Source: Diploscapter coronatus (taxonomy: Eukaryota; Nematoda; Chromadorea; Rhabditida; Rhabditidae). From it: DNA of 64,000 nt. Below, piece by piece: positions 45,501 to 60,900 of the stretch; the stretch's first letter is position 1, and every line of letters starts with the position of its first letter. Under the pieces are notes generated by a model. That model saw nothing but the letters and a program-made list of their open reading frames with translations. It was not told the DNA's origin and did not search any database. The position numbers and the translations under genes are program-made. Where the stretch lies: assembly GCA_964036155.1 (NCBI GenBank), contig OZ038423.1, positions 36,595,249 through 36,659,248 on the forward strand, written 5' to 3'.

Positions 45501-48500
45501 TATTTACACACAGAAAGAAGAAAAAATTAGTTTTTTTTATTTACAGTTAGAGAGATTTTTCTCTTACTTTTCATAGGGTATTTTGATTGAGGCTATTTGA
45601 AAACCTCAAGCCATGCGAAATAGGCTGAGGGATGGTAGGGAAAACGATTTTTTCTCACACTATTTCGTATGGCTTAAGGTTTCCAAGTTGCTTTCGATTG
45701 GTGATATAGTTTTGTTGAAATTCCAACCTGAGCGAGAATCTAGACGAGCTCTGTTGTTGTTGATTCCTTAGGTTGGCCTGCAGTCCTGACTGATTGGCGC
45801 TTGCCTGCGAGAGATCTCCCGCTTGAGAAGTCGAGGGTCCGAGACTCGTCGCGGAAGTCTCCATCTGCTGGGATTGAGACATCGATTCCGTCATCATCGA
45901 GTCACCCATCTGGCCGTCACCAATCTGGTAGGGCTGAACAATTGTATGCTAATTGTGAGATTTTTTGAAAAACCCTGAGCATTTTTAAACATCACTCTTT
46001 CAAAAGATCAAATCTTCGAATTTCTTATTAAGAAAAGTAGTGAAGTCTCTAGGTTATCTCAATTTTCAAGTGAAGAATGATAAAAATCTAAAGTTGTCGA
46101 AATGTTCGAATTTTTACCTGTTGCCCGATAGGCTGTCCCTGCGCATTGACCATATGGGATATATGGGGTTGTGGTGTATTGCTCGTGCCGGCCTGTTGCG
46201 GATAGACATCTCCAGAATAGAACTGAGGCTGTCCGCCCTGTTGCTGCTGAGCTGTCAACATTTGTTGTTGTTGTTGAGCGAGAAACTGCTGCTGTTGTTG
46301 AAGCTGAATTCAAAATCATTGGTAAAAAGACTGGGACTTAGAAGAAAGAAACAAACATATCCATTAAAGACTTATTGTCTTTCAAATATCGACATAAATT
46401 TGTTCACAGTACACAATCCTCGATTATTATTCTTTTGTTCCATATAAAAATATGGGAAATAAATCATCCTTCTAAATGTTTTTTTGCAATCATACAAATT
46501 TTAAGAAGAAAATTGATTTATTTTGATATTCGTGAAATTTGACCTGCTGCAACTGAACCGGTGTGTAGATCTGTTGTTGCGGATTGTAGCCACCGATTTG
46601 TGTCTGTGACTGTTGCAGACTGACTGGAGGAGGCTGCATCGACTGGAGATTGCCGCCAATTGCGTCCAGGCCTTGCTGCTGCAGGTGAGGAGGCAGATTG
46701 AAACTAAACAAATTAAATCTTTTTCTTTCTTTTTTATTTCTAACATTCCAAAAGTTAGAATAATTGGTAAGAAAGGTATATTTCCTTTTCCAAATTTCTC
46801 ATAATAGAAAGGGAGATTTTACTTTGATCTTCGTGAAGACAAATAGATAGGAAATTTGTCTTGTCAGGGTTCGTTGAATTAATGAATTTCGAGAAAGTCT
46901 TCTTACTTGACATGATTTCCCATCTGATTGTGTCCGACATGGTTGCTCATGATTGGCGTGTTGCCTTGGTGCATGGGTGTGTTGCCCTGAGCCTGCATGA
47001 CGGCCATATTCGGGGCGACCATCGATCCGCCTGCGCCAATTTGCGAGGGCGCTGCGCCAATTGGGGTCATGAAGGCGGATGGATCGGTGAGGTCCACGGA
47101 GAGGTTCTAAAAATTTGTACAATAAAATTTCATGATTTTTTTTTTAAATATTATATTGAAAAATGCACCTATCACACCTACCCTCTTGTAGTTATCACCC
47201 TACTTTCCTAGAAATAGTATGGCGAAGAGATACAGAAGGTGATAACTACAACGGGCCTGTTTTTAGGGGAAGTTAATTACAAATTAGCGTACCTGTTCGA
47301 AAGAGGCCTGCTTGGAGTGAGTCTGGGATAGATGTCTGGAGTAGCTGAGCGGGTCTGACAGATCGGTGCCGAAGGACTCGCCGCCGTGCGTCTCCCTCAA
47401 CTGCCGTCGCAATGTCTCGGTTCCTAGAAAAAACGCTTGTCAATTGTTTCGTCGCGAAAGTTCAAAGGATCAATTTCAAGGCTTAAAAATTACAATATTG
47501 ACCATCAAGTTCACAAATCTCACTGTACAAATTTTGAGATAAACTAATGTTAGCGTCAATTTTGTCGAAGCTAGGAAAAATAAAATAAACAATTTCCTAC
47601 CAGGCTGCTTGAAGGACGGATCGAATTGTTTGGCGCAAAGTCGTGCCTGAATGGCGTCGTCCCTGGCTTGCGTCGCAACGTAGCCAGCTCGCTCGGATCG
47701 TTCGTCGGCTGTCGAGGTTCGGGAAGCGGCGATATCCGCCTGAAGTGTTTTTTTCCAGGAATATCAAAACTAGATGAATTTGTTCCAAATAGATGTTATT
47801 TTTCAAGGAAAAGGTCAGTTTTCAGAAAAATTTGATTAGTTTTTCGTCATAAATAGGTGACTTTTTAGAAAATTCTAATTCTCCCTACCTTCTGCTGCGC
47901 GATACTAGCAGCCCTGGTAGCAGCTTCAATAGCGCCCTCAACTCGTTCCTTCAACTTGCCACTCCTCACGAACAACACTCCTTTCCTTCTGGCAGAGACG
48001 ACCAGCACATTGTTCTTGTACTTGCCCTCTTCCCGAGTTCCATCTCTGAGCGTCGTCACTCCATATCCATTTTTGGCGTTGTTGGCCCATTCACCCTGAA
48101 ATTCACAATTCTTGCCTACATTGTTTATATTCATTTTCATTCTAAATAAACTGATTTGATAAGTTTTGCTTCATTGCAAAATGCTGGCAATCCTATCACA
48201 TTTTTTACAAAAAAGTATTGTTATCTTATGCAATAAAGCCGATCTTCATGACGATAATGTTCGGGATTTCTGATGGCGCGTTACAAGTGTACCTGATATC
48301 TCAATCCATCACTTCGTTCGCAGATTCCAAACCCGCTTCGGGCGTCGTTTTTCCACTCTCCGCTGTACACTTCGGATGCATGGTCGTCCACGACTTCTTC
48401 CTGTAAATATTTTATAAATTTGGGTTTTTGCTTGCTCTTCAGTTTAGATTTCAATTATACTGTTCTTTAACCCAAATACTAAGAAGGCAATTTTGCACTT

Positions 48501-51500
48501 TCCATAATTTCCCCGTATTTTTACCCTTCATTTCTCATGTTCAAGTCCTGAGGCTTTTCATCTCTTTCCTTTCTTCGTCTCTTTGTGAACTGGGGGATGC
48601 GCTCACAAATTCAATTCTCTTCATAAATCGAATCAGATCGTTTTGTGAGGGAATAAGAAAGGCGTATAGAGGAGAGGATAAAAAATGGATAAAAGGATAA
48701 AAAAGACAAATTCCCCCACTCATTCTGCATCGCTGTTGTCATGCGGCGTGGGAAAATTAGAGAATTTCAAAAATCACTAGAAAAGTAATGATGAATTTTC
48801 AAACATCCAGACAAAAATTAGTGAATCTAAATTTTCAATTTTCAAAAAGTGACAACTTTTAGCCCTGATCATAAAAATAATGAATTTTTAAAACCTAAAA
48901 ATGAGTGAACCGGAATTTCGAATTTTCAAAGTTCAAAATCTGTTCGCCTTCATCGACAAACAAAATAATGAATTTTCAGGTTTTCAAGAGCTTTCGGCCA
49001 CTCGAAAAGCTCAATGGAATTTCGCGCAGCTCTATTCAAAAGGTCAAAATATCAGGCCAGTGTCAATTTCAGCCTGAGCAGGGTAAACTTGATCGGACTG
49101 TTTCCTCGGTTTTCTAAAAAAAACCTTCGGATATTTTCTGATTCAACCTTAAACTTGCTCGGGAAAAAATAGAAGGCTAGATTCACACGGTACTTCTAAA
49201 GAAAATGCTGCCAAGTGGCATGAAACATTCATTAGAGCCCAGTGAAAAATGAAAAAGTAAAGTAGAAATTTTCGATTTCTTGGAGAACCGATAGAAGAAA
49301 CTCGCAAATCAATAAAATTGAAGATCAGCTTTTCCAAGACAGTATCCTTTTAGTAATCGAAATATTTTCAGCTAAAATTTATAAAAATTTCTATTGTTTC
49401 AGATTCGTAACACTTCGAGTTCTCATCGATCGAATTTTGAACTTTTCCCCGTTGGATCACATCGCATCGATTTTTTGCAAGTAGCCTTTGGCAAAATGTG
49501 AAAAGAACAATAGTCAGTTGTCAATCAGCGAAGCAGAACGAGAAATAAGGAGAGGAGAGAGAAGCGGAGAAGATGAAGGTAACAATAAAGCTCTGCACGT
49601 AGTAACTATTCTGGATTTTGGCATTTTGGCTTTCAGGTAAAATATACCCTCAATCTAAATATATAGATAATAAAAGGAAGAAAAGTTGATTCTACAAAAT
49701 GATTCGAAATTTTATTTCCCAGCTTTTTCCCCGTAAAAACAACCACGCAATCTCTTATCCTTTTTCTCTACATTTTTTTTCTAGAAGAGGAAAAGACCCG
49801 TTTTGGCAAGACCCAAGCTTTTCCCTTCTTTCCATTTAGAGCCTCTCCTTTTAAGTCCCCCTAACCTACGCCCCCCTCCCTCCCTTTCCGAGTGTTGTCT
49901 GGCCCTTCTCCATTCATGAATGAGTAAAAGTAGGGGCATTCGAATAAAACCCTTACTTCCCAAAAGGATTATCCAGGATGATCCTAATTACACAAGCCTT
50001 GCACGCCTAATTGCGCCAATTTTCCGACCAAATACAAAGTGACATGTGTTGAATTTCGCCTACAAGCTTTGCTCGGTTGAAATTTTAAGCAGAAATTTGA
50101 TATTTCCAAGATTTGCGACGCAAAATTTGGATCAAAATCAAAGGATAAAGGGGATTTTAAAATAGAGGCTTCAAGAAGAAAAAAAAGCGCATCAGTGACG
50201 AAACAATGAAAAAATCGGTCATTTTGTCCAATAACTCACGTAAAAATACGCTCACAACTTATTTCTAAGACTCACTGTAATTGCCACCCTCTTTTCCCAG
50301 AAATAGTATGGAAAAAGCAAAAAAGAGGGTATTAACTACAAGAGACAATTTTTTAAGGATTTTAAGGAATAAAAAATTGAAGACGAACCTCAGGAGAAAC
50401 CAATCCCCTATGATGGATGCTGTCCTCGGACGTGCAGCTCATCGTCGAGCCCGACGACCGCAAACTGCCTGCAACTGAAATCGTACACAGCATGAGACAG
50501 AAAAGCGGTTATGATTTGCCCAAGTAAAAAAATCAGAAAGTCAGTTTGCAAGATTTTTAAGGCAATGACAATAAAAATTCAGAATGTGTTGAAGAGAAAT
50601 TCGAATTCTGAGCAGCATTGATAAATTTTCTTGCCAAAATATCAAAAATTTCGAAGGAACAAAATATTCATAACTTCAAAGATTATAAAAGTAATTCCTA
50701 CGAACCAGTATTGCTCATAACCCTCTGATGAATATCGCCCGTGGAGTGCTGCTTCTTTATCCGCAATCCGGACAAAATGCTCCGCTTCACGGCCAAACTT
50801 CGTTCGGATAGCGATCTTCAAGAACAAATCGTCGATAATTTTGAATTCTCCCAGAAAATTACCGTCTTCGTTTCTGCGGCGCAGCGCTGTTCGCTCGTAG
50901 GACGAATCCACCTCGGCCATCGAGTCGCTCTTCTGGAAAATCGATATTTTTACAAATGTTCAGAAGTTCTAGAGTATTAAAAAAAACAATAATTTCGAAA
51001 AATTCTTATGAAAATCTCAGAATTCTCTAGGAATCATAAAATCTTACTAGCTTCATCCTCAGCAGCTTCCTCCTCGACCCTTCCACTCCTAAGACTAGTC
51101 AAACTCGCGTGAGTGTGTGATTTCGATCGGAATTTAGCCGCCTGTCCGTAGGTCGCACTTTTTCGGATACCGTAACCGTGGCGCATGCCGCGAAGCCATT
51201 GGCCTTGGTAGTTGCCTGGAATTTTTAAACGTAGAAAATATCCAGAAAAAACTATTCTCCGCTTTTTTCTATATTGTTTTAAGAGTCGTGTAATTTTCAA
51301 CAGTAGTGAGCTGAATTTCGATTCAAACTCGAAAAAAACTTTGTTTCATTTGTTTTCAAATAGTCATACAAATTCGCCTACCTCCATCGACATACGTCTC
51401 CGTGCCGTACCCATCGTGAAATCCAGCCGACCAAGTGCCGAGGTATTTTGCTTGCGAACTGGTCGACTGTCGCATGCCGTAGCGACCCTTGTAGCCCTGT

Positions 51501-51798
51501 GTCCATTCTCCTCTGAAATTGTAGTGTTTTTCAATTCAAACAAATCTCAGCTTACTTGTATAACCATCTTCCCCTCTGCTCTATGCCGAGTCCGTGTCTC
51601 TTTCCATTCTGCCACTGGCCTTGGTACGTGTTTCCTGATGGCCACGTGTAAACGCCGGACACCTACAATAAGTGGTTTTTCAAGGAAAATTCGAAAATTA
51701 TTATTTGTAGAAAAAGACGATTGAATAAATCGCTTTTCTAAAATTTTCCTTTCTTTTCCTATAATATCTTGATATCCTTCCCAAAAAGTTGCAGCTCA

Positions 51799-51984
<186 letters not shown>

Positions 51985-54900
51985 TTATTCGAGTTTCTGA
52001 TATTTTTAAGGAAAACCTCCATTCATTTCCCATCTGCGGCTGCCACGTTTAGTTCTTGCGTTGGTGGGGCAGAGTCACCCAGACTAACTGCAAACACCAG
52101 AGAATTAGAATAAAGTCGTGAAGATCAACTTTTTCGAATAAACAAATCGGCACAGAGAAACGCAAGATTTTAATTATCTATAAAAAAAGGCTCAAAAATG
52201 AATTTGTGCATCGATCATTAGTGATTTCATAGCTATACGAGTGAGATAAGACGAAGATAAACGTTGAAAATCTTGAATTTGGGTAGGTCGAATAGGTAGT
52301 CCACCAACAACGAAACGGGCGTTTTTAATTGTTTTAGAATTAAGAAAAAGTGAATTGATGCTCAAAACCAAAAGTGATATCATCGTGATGCAATTGATAC
52401 GACTGGGGAATAGAGCTAATCGAAGTTGGAGTCAAGGGTTCATAAGAATGAGCTGACTAAAAATAAAATGATATCTGTGATAAGATGGATGCAAGGTTGA
52501 GGATAAAGTTTTTTTCTAATTGGATATGTAATCAATCAATAATGAGGCGGCTAACTGCAATCGCATGGAAAAAGCTTTTGATAAAAAGCGATATCATCGT
52601 GATAAGGAGCGAAGATAAGGGATAAAGGCTAGTCAAGCAAAATGAAGCGACGGATCGATAGTCCAGGGGATATGCTTGACGCCTGTCGACTTGATTTCGT
52701 CGTGCTTTCGTGGACGGGGGGTGGCTCGGAGTGAGTCTGTCTCTCTTCCTTCCCCATCCCTTGCCCTGCGCCCTGCCCTGTCTGCGAGCAGAGAGCCTAG
52801 ACCCTTTCCCTATCCCCGTGCTGCAGTGTTACAGCAGCAGCAGAATGTTTGCATTGATGAGGGCAAAGCTGAAAGAGCTCAACGAGATCCACACAAACTC
52901 ACAGACAAAGTCGAAATTGATTTTCCGAATCAGAGACAAACATTTCGAACTTAACCTAAAGCCAAATAAGGCAAAATCGGGCTTCTTCCTTCAAAACTTG
53001 CAAAGATTCTCGGGAATAGTACGAAAAACTGACGGTCTCCCCAGATTTTTTTGATCTTGAAAAATCAGTCGATCGAAACCAGCGCACAAATCTCGAATCT
53101 AAGCGCAAACCAGCTGGCAGAAATAGAAGCAGAAAAACTCGGGAAGAGAAAAAAAAAACCCTCGGAATTTGAAGATGCTGTTGGCGGGCAGAGTTTTGCT
53201 GCCGCTGCATTTTCCCATTTCATGATTCTCTCTGTCTGCGTCTCTGTACTCTCTTCAAAATCCCTTTATCTCTTACCACTTCCCTCTACTTGCATTCGAG
53301 AGTCCGGTAAACAAAAACGGATGGAGGAAAGATGCGAAAAATGATGAGCACAGGAGGGATATGCGGAAAGATATTGGAATTAGAGAAAATAGTGCGTGAA
53401 AATGAGGAATAAATGCAAAGATCAAGAAATACACATGAAACATTATTCTGAAAGGAAGAGAAATCACGGTGTACTCCTAATTTGCATAAATTTCGAATAA
53501 TTAGCATCATCATTAATAAGGTCCAAGTTGACTACGCTCAATTTGCCATGAACTCGTCCTTATTCTCGGACAAGTTTCAAGATCGCGTCAAAAATGTGTT
53601 AGGACCTACGGCAGAGAAATATTCTCCAAAAAGGGAAGGCTTTCTTATTCGAACCAGACAACTCCCAGGGGGCATGTTGCTGCATTCAGATAGGGGAGAA
53701 GCATGACTGATCATTCAAAGTGCTAGACACCTACATTAAATCGGAATCCGAATCGAAAGATACAAATTCGTAAATCTACGGCTTTTAAAGAGCTGGTAAA
53801 TTTCAAATTTGAATAAACAAGTTGAATATGATAAAGGAAGATTCGAAATGGATGGAAAAAAAACTAATTTTCTCAGGCATGAAAGAAATTCCTTCTCATA
53901 CCAGGCTTTGTTAGCAGTTGCTCTAAATAAAAACTTTCATAGAATGATGACTTTAAATCTCTATCACAAGGCCACATCACAGAATGACATAATTGATCAA
54001 AGTCGAAATCTAAGCCTAAGCGAGTTTGCAAGTACCCAGTCTGGAAATTTCCCTATTTGGTGCAGAAATATTCCACCTGTCCTTGAAAATGGAAATTTCG
54101 ATTTCTCGTATAGACTACGAAGGCCAGATTTGTCAAGTCTAAATAAATCTAGAAAATGTATCGTTATTTTAAAATTTGTAGTGCTTCTCACGGATGCAAT
54201 TTTCACTATTCCGGTACAAAGGCAATTCGCATATTCTTCTGAAATCTCCTCTTCACACGTTAAAGCATAGAAAAGGAAAAGCAGCTGGTATATTCATTTG
54301 GCTGATCAAATTAGGGCTCGAGTCACGTAGAAATTTGCACACACTACACAAGTCGAGTTTGACCTCATGAATGCGAAGTTAGGAAATATCGAGAGGGAGA
54401 GGAAGGAGCCGCGTAAATTAAACTCGGGCATTGCAAATTGTCGCGCGCATAAAAATGGACATTCAGAGAAGCTCGAGAAATAGCTATGAAATTGAGAGGG
54501 AGGAAAAGTAGAAAATAGAAGCCTTGATCAGAACCGAGCTACTTCAGCACATCTCACAACGGTTGAAGTCGATTCTCCTTGTTCCTTTCTTCTCTAACTC
54601 TCTCTATATCATTCACTGTTTCCTCATTTCTCTGACTCTCTACCCATTTCCTTTCTGCATCTTTCTTCTGTGTTCTCTGGCTTCCTCTCCTTTTTTCTGC
54701 CACTCTGAACTCTCTCGTCTCTACCTCACTCCCTCACACTGCCTTTCGCTTGAACAACGCAAGTCTAATGAGGCGCGAGTAGGAAAAAATGTAAAAGCAA
54801 CAAGGGAAAAGCTGCGAAATAATAAGGGAAATGGAGAGAGTAAAAAGATGGAAAAGACAGAAATCAAAGTGAGCCTAAAGGCAGAGCGTGCCGCATTTAG

Positions 54901-57900
54901 AGAGGGGCGCACAAAAGCCCGAGTAAATTCATTCAAAGTCAGAAGGGGGAAGAGGGGAGGAGATATTTTCGAATTCGTGCGTGAATTTATTATGCAAATC
55001 GCTAAACTCTCGGGAGAAATCAACGGTCTATCGATGTAGATAATTATTTTGGGTGAATTATTACGTGGGTAGAAGATGAAAGAATTTTGAATTTCACCAA
55101 GCGAATGCACGATCTCACTCTTATCAATTGCAAGAAAAGGTTGATCTTCATCGTTTTCTTTTTGAAATTCACCTCGAATTGGTCGAAATCTTAAAAATTC
55201 AAGGAAAATCGAATTTTTTTGAAAGACTAGCCTAGAAAATGGAAAAAATAAATGAAAATTGACACAAATTAAGCACCTGCACCCGAAATGAGCGCATTTA
55301 GTAAAGAAGCCGTTTTGTGGAATATCGACTCATAATCTAATCTGGTTTATCCTTTCACTCTCTGCTTCTCTCTCTCTCTGTTGCGAATGCCAATGGATTT
55401 GTCTGTTTCTCTGCTCTATCTTCATATTCCCAACTCTTCCGTTGATTCACTACTCTTCAAGCAACTGTTCATTGACGGAAGCCTGCCTGAGGCCAAGATG
55501 GAGAGAGAAAGAGAACTCCTGCGGGTTTCACATCCCGAAGATATAACTGCCATTTGATTGAATGACTCGAGAGACTGGCAAATATTGATAGTTACGAGAA
55601 GAGACGCAGAGAAGCAGAGTGTTTTTGCCAGAAATCAATGGAATCTCGAGAATTTCGCAGTCCGTCTTCGTCATAGAATTGCCACTAATTTTTGTAAAAT
55701 TGGTTCATGATCAGATGAAGTTTTTCTTGCTGAGTCAAATGGTGTCAAATCAGTGATGAATAGAAGATTTTGAGAAAATCTAGCGATTTTTGGAGTCGAA
55801 AATTTTGTATGATGGAATTGCAGTGATTAGGAAAAATGAGCTCCAAACGTCTGAACCATGACGAAAAGGAGTGAAATTTTTAAAAATAGAATCTGAGTCA
55901 GAATTTCGTACTAGTTTTCATGATAAAATAGATTTTAAAAAGCTCTATTTACGTAAATGAATATTTCTTCCAGGATAATGAAGAATATGTCTAATCTCGC
56001 CCATTGAAAGCACTGATATAAAGGATTAGGATGAGAATATTTTCGACAACGAGATTAGCCAGAGCACATCACCGTAATCATCGATCGATATATTTAGTAT
56101 AGGAAGGGCTGTCTTCTCTCTGCGTCTCTGCTCTATTGGCTCTGCACTTTCTACTTTCCTCTTTCGCAAATCTAAGCTTCTCCCTTGTTTTGCTTTCCTT
56201 CTTTATCCGACTATATCCCCTCTAGTTCGAGAACCAATCGGAAATTATGAAACTCGCCCAATTAGACTCAGACTCGCGTATCAAATTGCTGGATTTTAAT
56301 TTTAGGCTGAAAGTTAGAAGAGAATCTCGTGAAGTCGAACTAAAAATGAGAAAAGCGTGAAAAGTTAGAAGCGAATTTAATCCTAGAATCTAAGGATCGG
56401 AGGCGATCTGTGCCAAAATTTACGAAGGAAGTCCCTACAATTTTGGTACAAATCGTCTCCAACCTAAGTCTAAATAGCATCTTTTTTGTTATTTTTCGAG
56501 GTAAATTAGAAAAAAAATTCAGAAAATTCCTCAAAATTACAAATTCCAACATTCAAAACCTCGATTCAAAAGGATTTGTTTCAATCGCCCAAATCCAGGA
56601 CCAAATTCCATCTATCTTCCCTCACGGCGTTGAAACTTGAGCGCGCGTGCGCGTTGAATTCTTGAATTGAGTCGCGAAAGTAGAAAGAATGAAAGAAACG
56701 TCGAAAAATTGGGGGAATGCGGAATTTTTCAAAACAAACCAAAAGAGTAAAACGCACGGCTAGTGAAGCAGTGGGTGCGCGAGGATAAAAATTCGAAAAT
56801 TAATGAGGGGAAAAACGGGCTCGACAGCGGGTGTGGAGACGTATAAAATAATGCAGCACATCAGGCTGTGAACAGAAAGACAGAAAGTAGCGGCAGAAAG
56901 ATGGAAAGAGACGGGCAAAGAGAAAAGAAGAGTGCAATTTTGCGAGATGCCTGACGAGAGGGTGATCGGCAGAGAAGCAGAGAAAATAGAGGGAGGGAAG
57001 CAGTCTTTCTTTTTCCGTCATTCTCCCGCATTCCAACACTCCCTTGTTCCGAGCTTCTCTCCTACTCCCCCACGGCAATGGCCCTCTGCTCTGCAGCTCC
57101 TTTCGTCTGTCATTTCTGCTCTCTTTAATCCCCATGGTCTCTCGTCTATTCTCGTTTTCTCTGCTCTCCACGCTATCACCTCAGCTTATGTCCTACCTTT
57201 TGCTGTCCCGTTCATCTTATCTCTAATCTGCAAATCTACACAACAGGGGATTTCTACGATTTCAACATTCGAGATATTGCATATTTTTGGAGGAGAGTTG
57301 CACTCAACGCCAAGCCCAAAGCTACTTTGGAATGAACAAACTCGCCATGGAGACCCAGGCCCAGAAAGGCAGAAGGGAAAAGGACGTCACAGAATTAGAG
57401 AAGCAGCGCAAATTATACGAACTTTCTCAGAGATATTTGGATTCATAAATCTTAAAAGAAAAGCATGCAGAAAAGTGCGCTCATTCAAGAGTAGTGACAA
57501 GGTATGAACTATTATCGAGTGATGCTTGTAACCAGATCAGAAAGAATTAAGATTGTCACATTCATAAATCCGAAACAACAGAAGAAGACTGCAAATGTCT
57601 GCGAGTGTCTGATTTCAACTAAAAAAATCATGAAGTCCAGCTTTTCCAAGCTACAAAAATTGCTTTTCTATCACGAATAAGTTCAGCAGCTGCGAAGAAA
57701 ATCTGGATGACACGAGAAATAATTCTGCTTTGTTGGGCGGAAATATTTTTCTTCCTCTCGGCGAGTGTTGGCAATTACGAATTCTGTTTCCAGGATTGTG
57801 AGCTTTATGAAAGAATGGCGATCGGAAATAGCACACGAATTCGAGAGGTGCGAAACACGGAAAAAGTGCTCGAAATTCGGGGCCTTGGCAGACAAAAAAT

Positions 57901-60900
57901 GGACGGGAGGGAAGGGGTTCGGCAAGGACGCGACGTCGGGACGAGACGGGACGGAAAAACTGGGAGAAAACTTCGAAGAAGGGGGAACGCACGCCTGACC
58001 GCTCATATTCACTCCCCATTCCCAGTCTCAGAGTCTCCCCTTCTTCGCTCGTTTTTGTGCTCCACCACAGCCAGAGCTTTTCTCTTTTCCCTATCCTTGT
58101 CTTTTCCCCCTATTTCTCGCTCTCTGCCACTCCACACTATTTCCCCTTCCTCTTCCCGACTTTTTTTGCCACTTTTCTCTTTCTCTCCACTCATTCCGCA
58201 AAATCGATGAGTTCCAGCCGCACTCACACAAGCCTCAGGCACAGAGACAAAAACTAAAGAAGCTGAAAAGAGAAGGCAAATTTGAGAGGTCGAAGAGAGA
58301 AAAGGAAGAGATTTTTGAAAAAGAGAGAGAGACATAATGAGCTGAAAAGAATAAAGGCAACACACAGGGGAAGTGAATAATCGGCAGGGAAACCCAGGAT
58401 CCGCGAAAGTACCAACTAATTAGGGCACATTTACGATTTACGCGATTTTATGGGCTTCAAAAATTTACTGGCCTTTGATTATGCATATTATGCACAGGTA
58501 ATGCGAGAATAAATTATCCAGGTATGCCGTTGAATCAAGCAACCTAGCATAAGATCAAAAGAAAGTTGAGCTCTCAAAAACCAAAATCAGACAAGACAAA
58601 AGATTCAAAGAGTTTGTAGAATTGGGATTCTGAACCAATGGCAAGATCTTTCGGAATCGAAAACCCCCGTCTACCTTATTCTGATCCATATATCCAGGCC
58701 TTTGTCTCTCTTCTACCGAAATCATTCAATTCAAAACATTCAAGGATCCAAATTTCAAAGTTTTCTCGAATCGTAGTTCGTCTCTATCTTAATCTTAATT
58801 CACACATTTTTGCATCTTTTCCTTTACTACCAAAATCACTTAATTTTCACAAATTTTCGAAAATCCGAATTCCCAAAGTCTTCAAAATTAGAACTCCTTC
58901 GTCTCTGTTAAAAATAGTTAAAGGATTTCTATATCGTTGATTGGAGAGCAAATCCGACATGTTCATGCGCAGCAATTAGAAATCGAATTGTAGCGAAATA
59001 GTGAGTTGCGTAGAAGAGAAACGAGATGAATAGCGGAATAATTTTTGAATGTCGACGTTCTCTCCAATCACTAACACCATCATTGCAGAAATTGAACAAT
59101 CATTGAGCCTAGAAGACAACAATTCCTCAAAACGTGTCTCTATCCCGATCTGACCCACATATTTTAGCCTTTATCCTTCTATAACCGAAATCAGTCAATG
59201 CATCCTGCCCATGTGGTTTCTGTCTCAGAATGTGTCTCCTTCTGCTCACTCTTTGGGCTGTTCACGAAACGGGTCTATGGGGCTGTGGAATGGAGAGAGG
59301 GACCCATTGCCATTGCAAAGGCAAGGAGACAGAGGAAAGATGGGCACGCTGGCAAGGCACTTCTCATAAAAACACAGATAAAATGTGAGGGAGGAGCGCA
59401 AAGGACTAAAGAATAAAGGAAGGCGAAAAGCTGGGGCCGAGAGGCATAAAACGAGTCGGGCAAATTGGAAGCGACAAACCAAGGGGCGATCTGACTATGA
59501 TTTACAAATGGAGATTTTGATTTTCAAGATCAAGACAATAAGCTATTTGTAAACCGCCCGATGTTTTGGCAAGAAAACAAGCGAATGAGGTAATGTAGGC
59601 TAAAAGAATGACCCTTCTCATACTATTTTGCCATGCCGTGTGTCATTATGTCGTGCGCTTTACAAATTGCCAAGACCCATAGATACAGGAAGAGAAGACA
59701 AGGATAGAGTAAATTTTATGAAGAGAAAGTCAAGAATCAAATTTTCTTACTGGTAGTTCTCAATTTTTCGTTTAAATTTGAAAGAAAATGAAAACCGACC
59801 TGTAAAATGAATTCGAAGTCCAGCCTTGTCATCTACTGAGACATCAATTTCCACCATCTTTCGCCCAGCCATCAGCATCAAATCCTTCAGTCATCATTGT
59901 GTTCGGATTTTCAAAAACCTAAACACTACACTAGGTTAATTCCAAAGCAGAAAATTGTTAAAATAGAAAAGGTATATCATCACGATGAAAGCTATATTTT
60001 CTAAAAAAAAAAATCCCGAAAAATCAAACATGGTCATTTTATTGTTTTTGGTGGCTAAATACACAATCATTGAACAATTGATACATAATTCAAGTGTCAG
60101 AAAAAATCCTGAATTTTCGGAAAAACTCTGAAACTCTTCTGAAATAAATGGGTAAGATTGCTACCGTAGGAAGCATATAGATCAAGAATACCGGCAAGAG
60201 CCCAAGGAGAAGTCGCGAGGCGACTTTTTTTTTGAAATTTAAACTCAGGAGTTCCAGAAACTTCAACCCGAACTTCAAAGCTAAAAATTTAACTTCAAAG
60301 AAACTTCAAGTCGAAACCACAACTTCCGAATAAAAATGAGTTTTTGATCAGAAATAATCGAGAAATAGATAGAAGATTGACAGAAAGTTAGTGCTATTTT
60401 AGTAGAATACATAGGGGAAACTTAAAAGGTTTTAAAAAATTGGTTAGTATTATGAAAGCGCTTTTGATATCATCCGCGTGTTCCATTAAAGGAAAGAAAC
60501 AACAAGAAAATCAACATGGATTTTGGGGACGTTGATTTTTTCTAGAAAATTATTTGCAAAACACGATCTAAAAAATATGAGAAAGTGTAGAGATGAGTTA
60601 ATTTGAGAGTATCTCCAAAATTCTTTCTGAAGTTGTGATAAAATGATAAAAAATCAGCATCCCGCAAAAATAACATTTTCAAAGAATAGTTATGACTGTT
60701 TCATGATAAATATCGATGTTTTCGCCCATTTTCATGCATGATTTTCCCTGCTGCAGAGGAAATTGGCCTATTCAAACTATGAAAAGCAGTTTTTCGGCAA
60801 CAGAAAATCGAAGAATTCACTTTTTCGGACTCAATTTTGCACCTGTTCCTCTTCGGTCTTGGTCTGTTCTTTGTCTTGTGGAGCGACTGTCTCTGCCTGC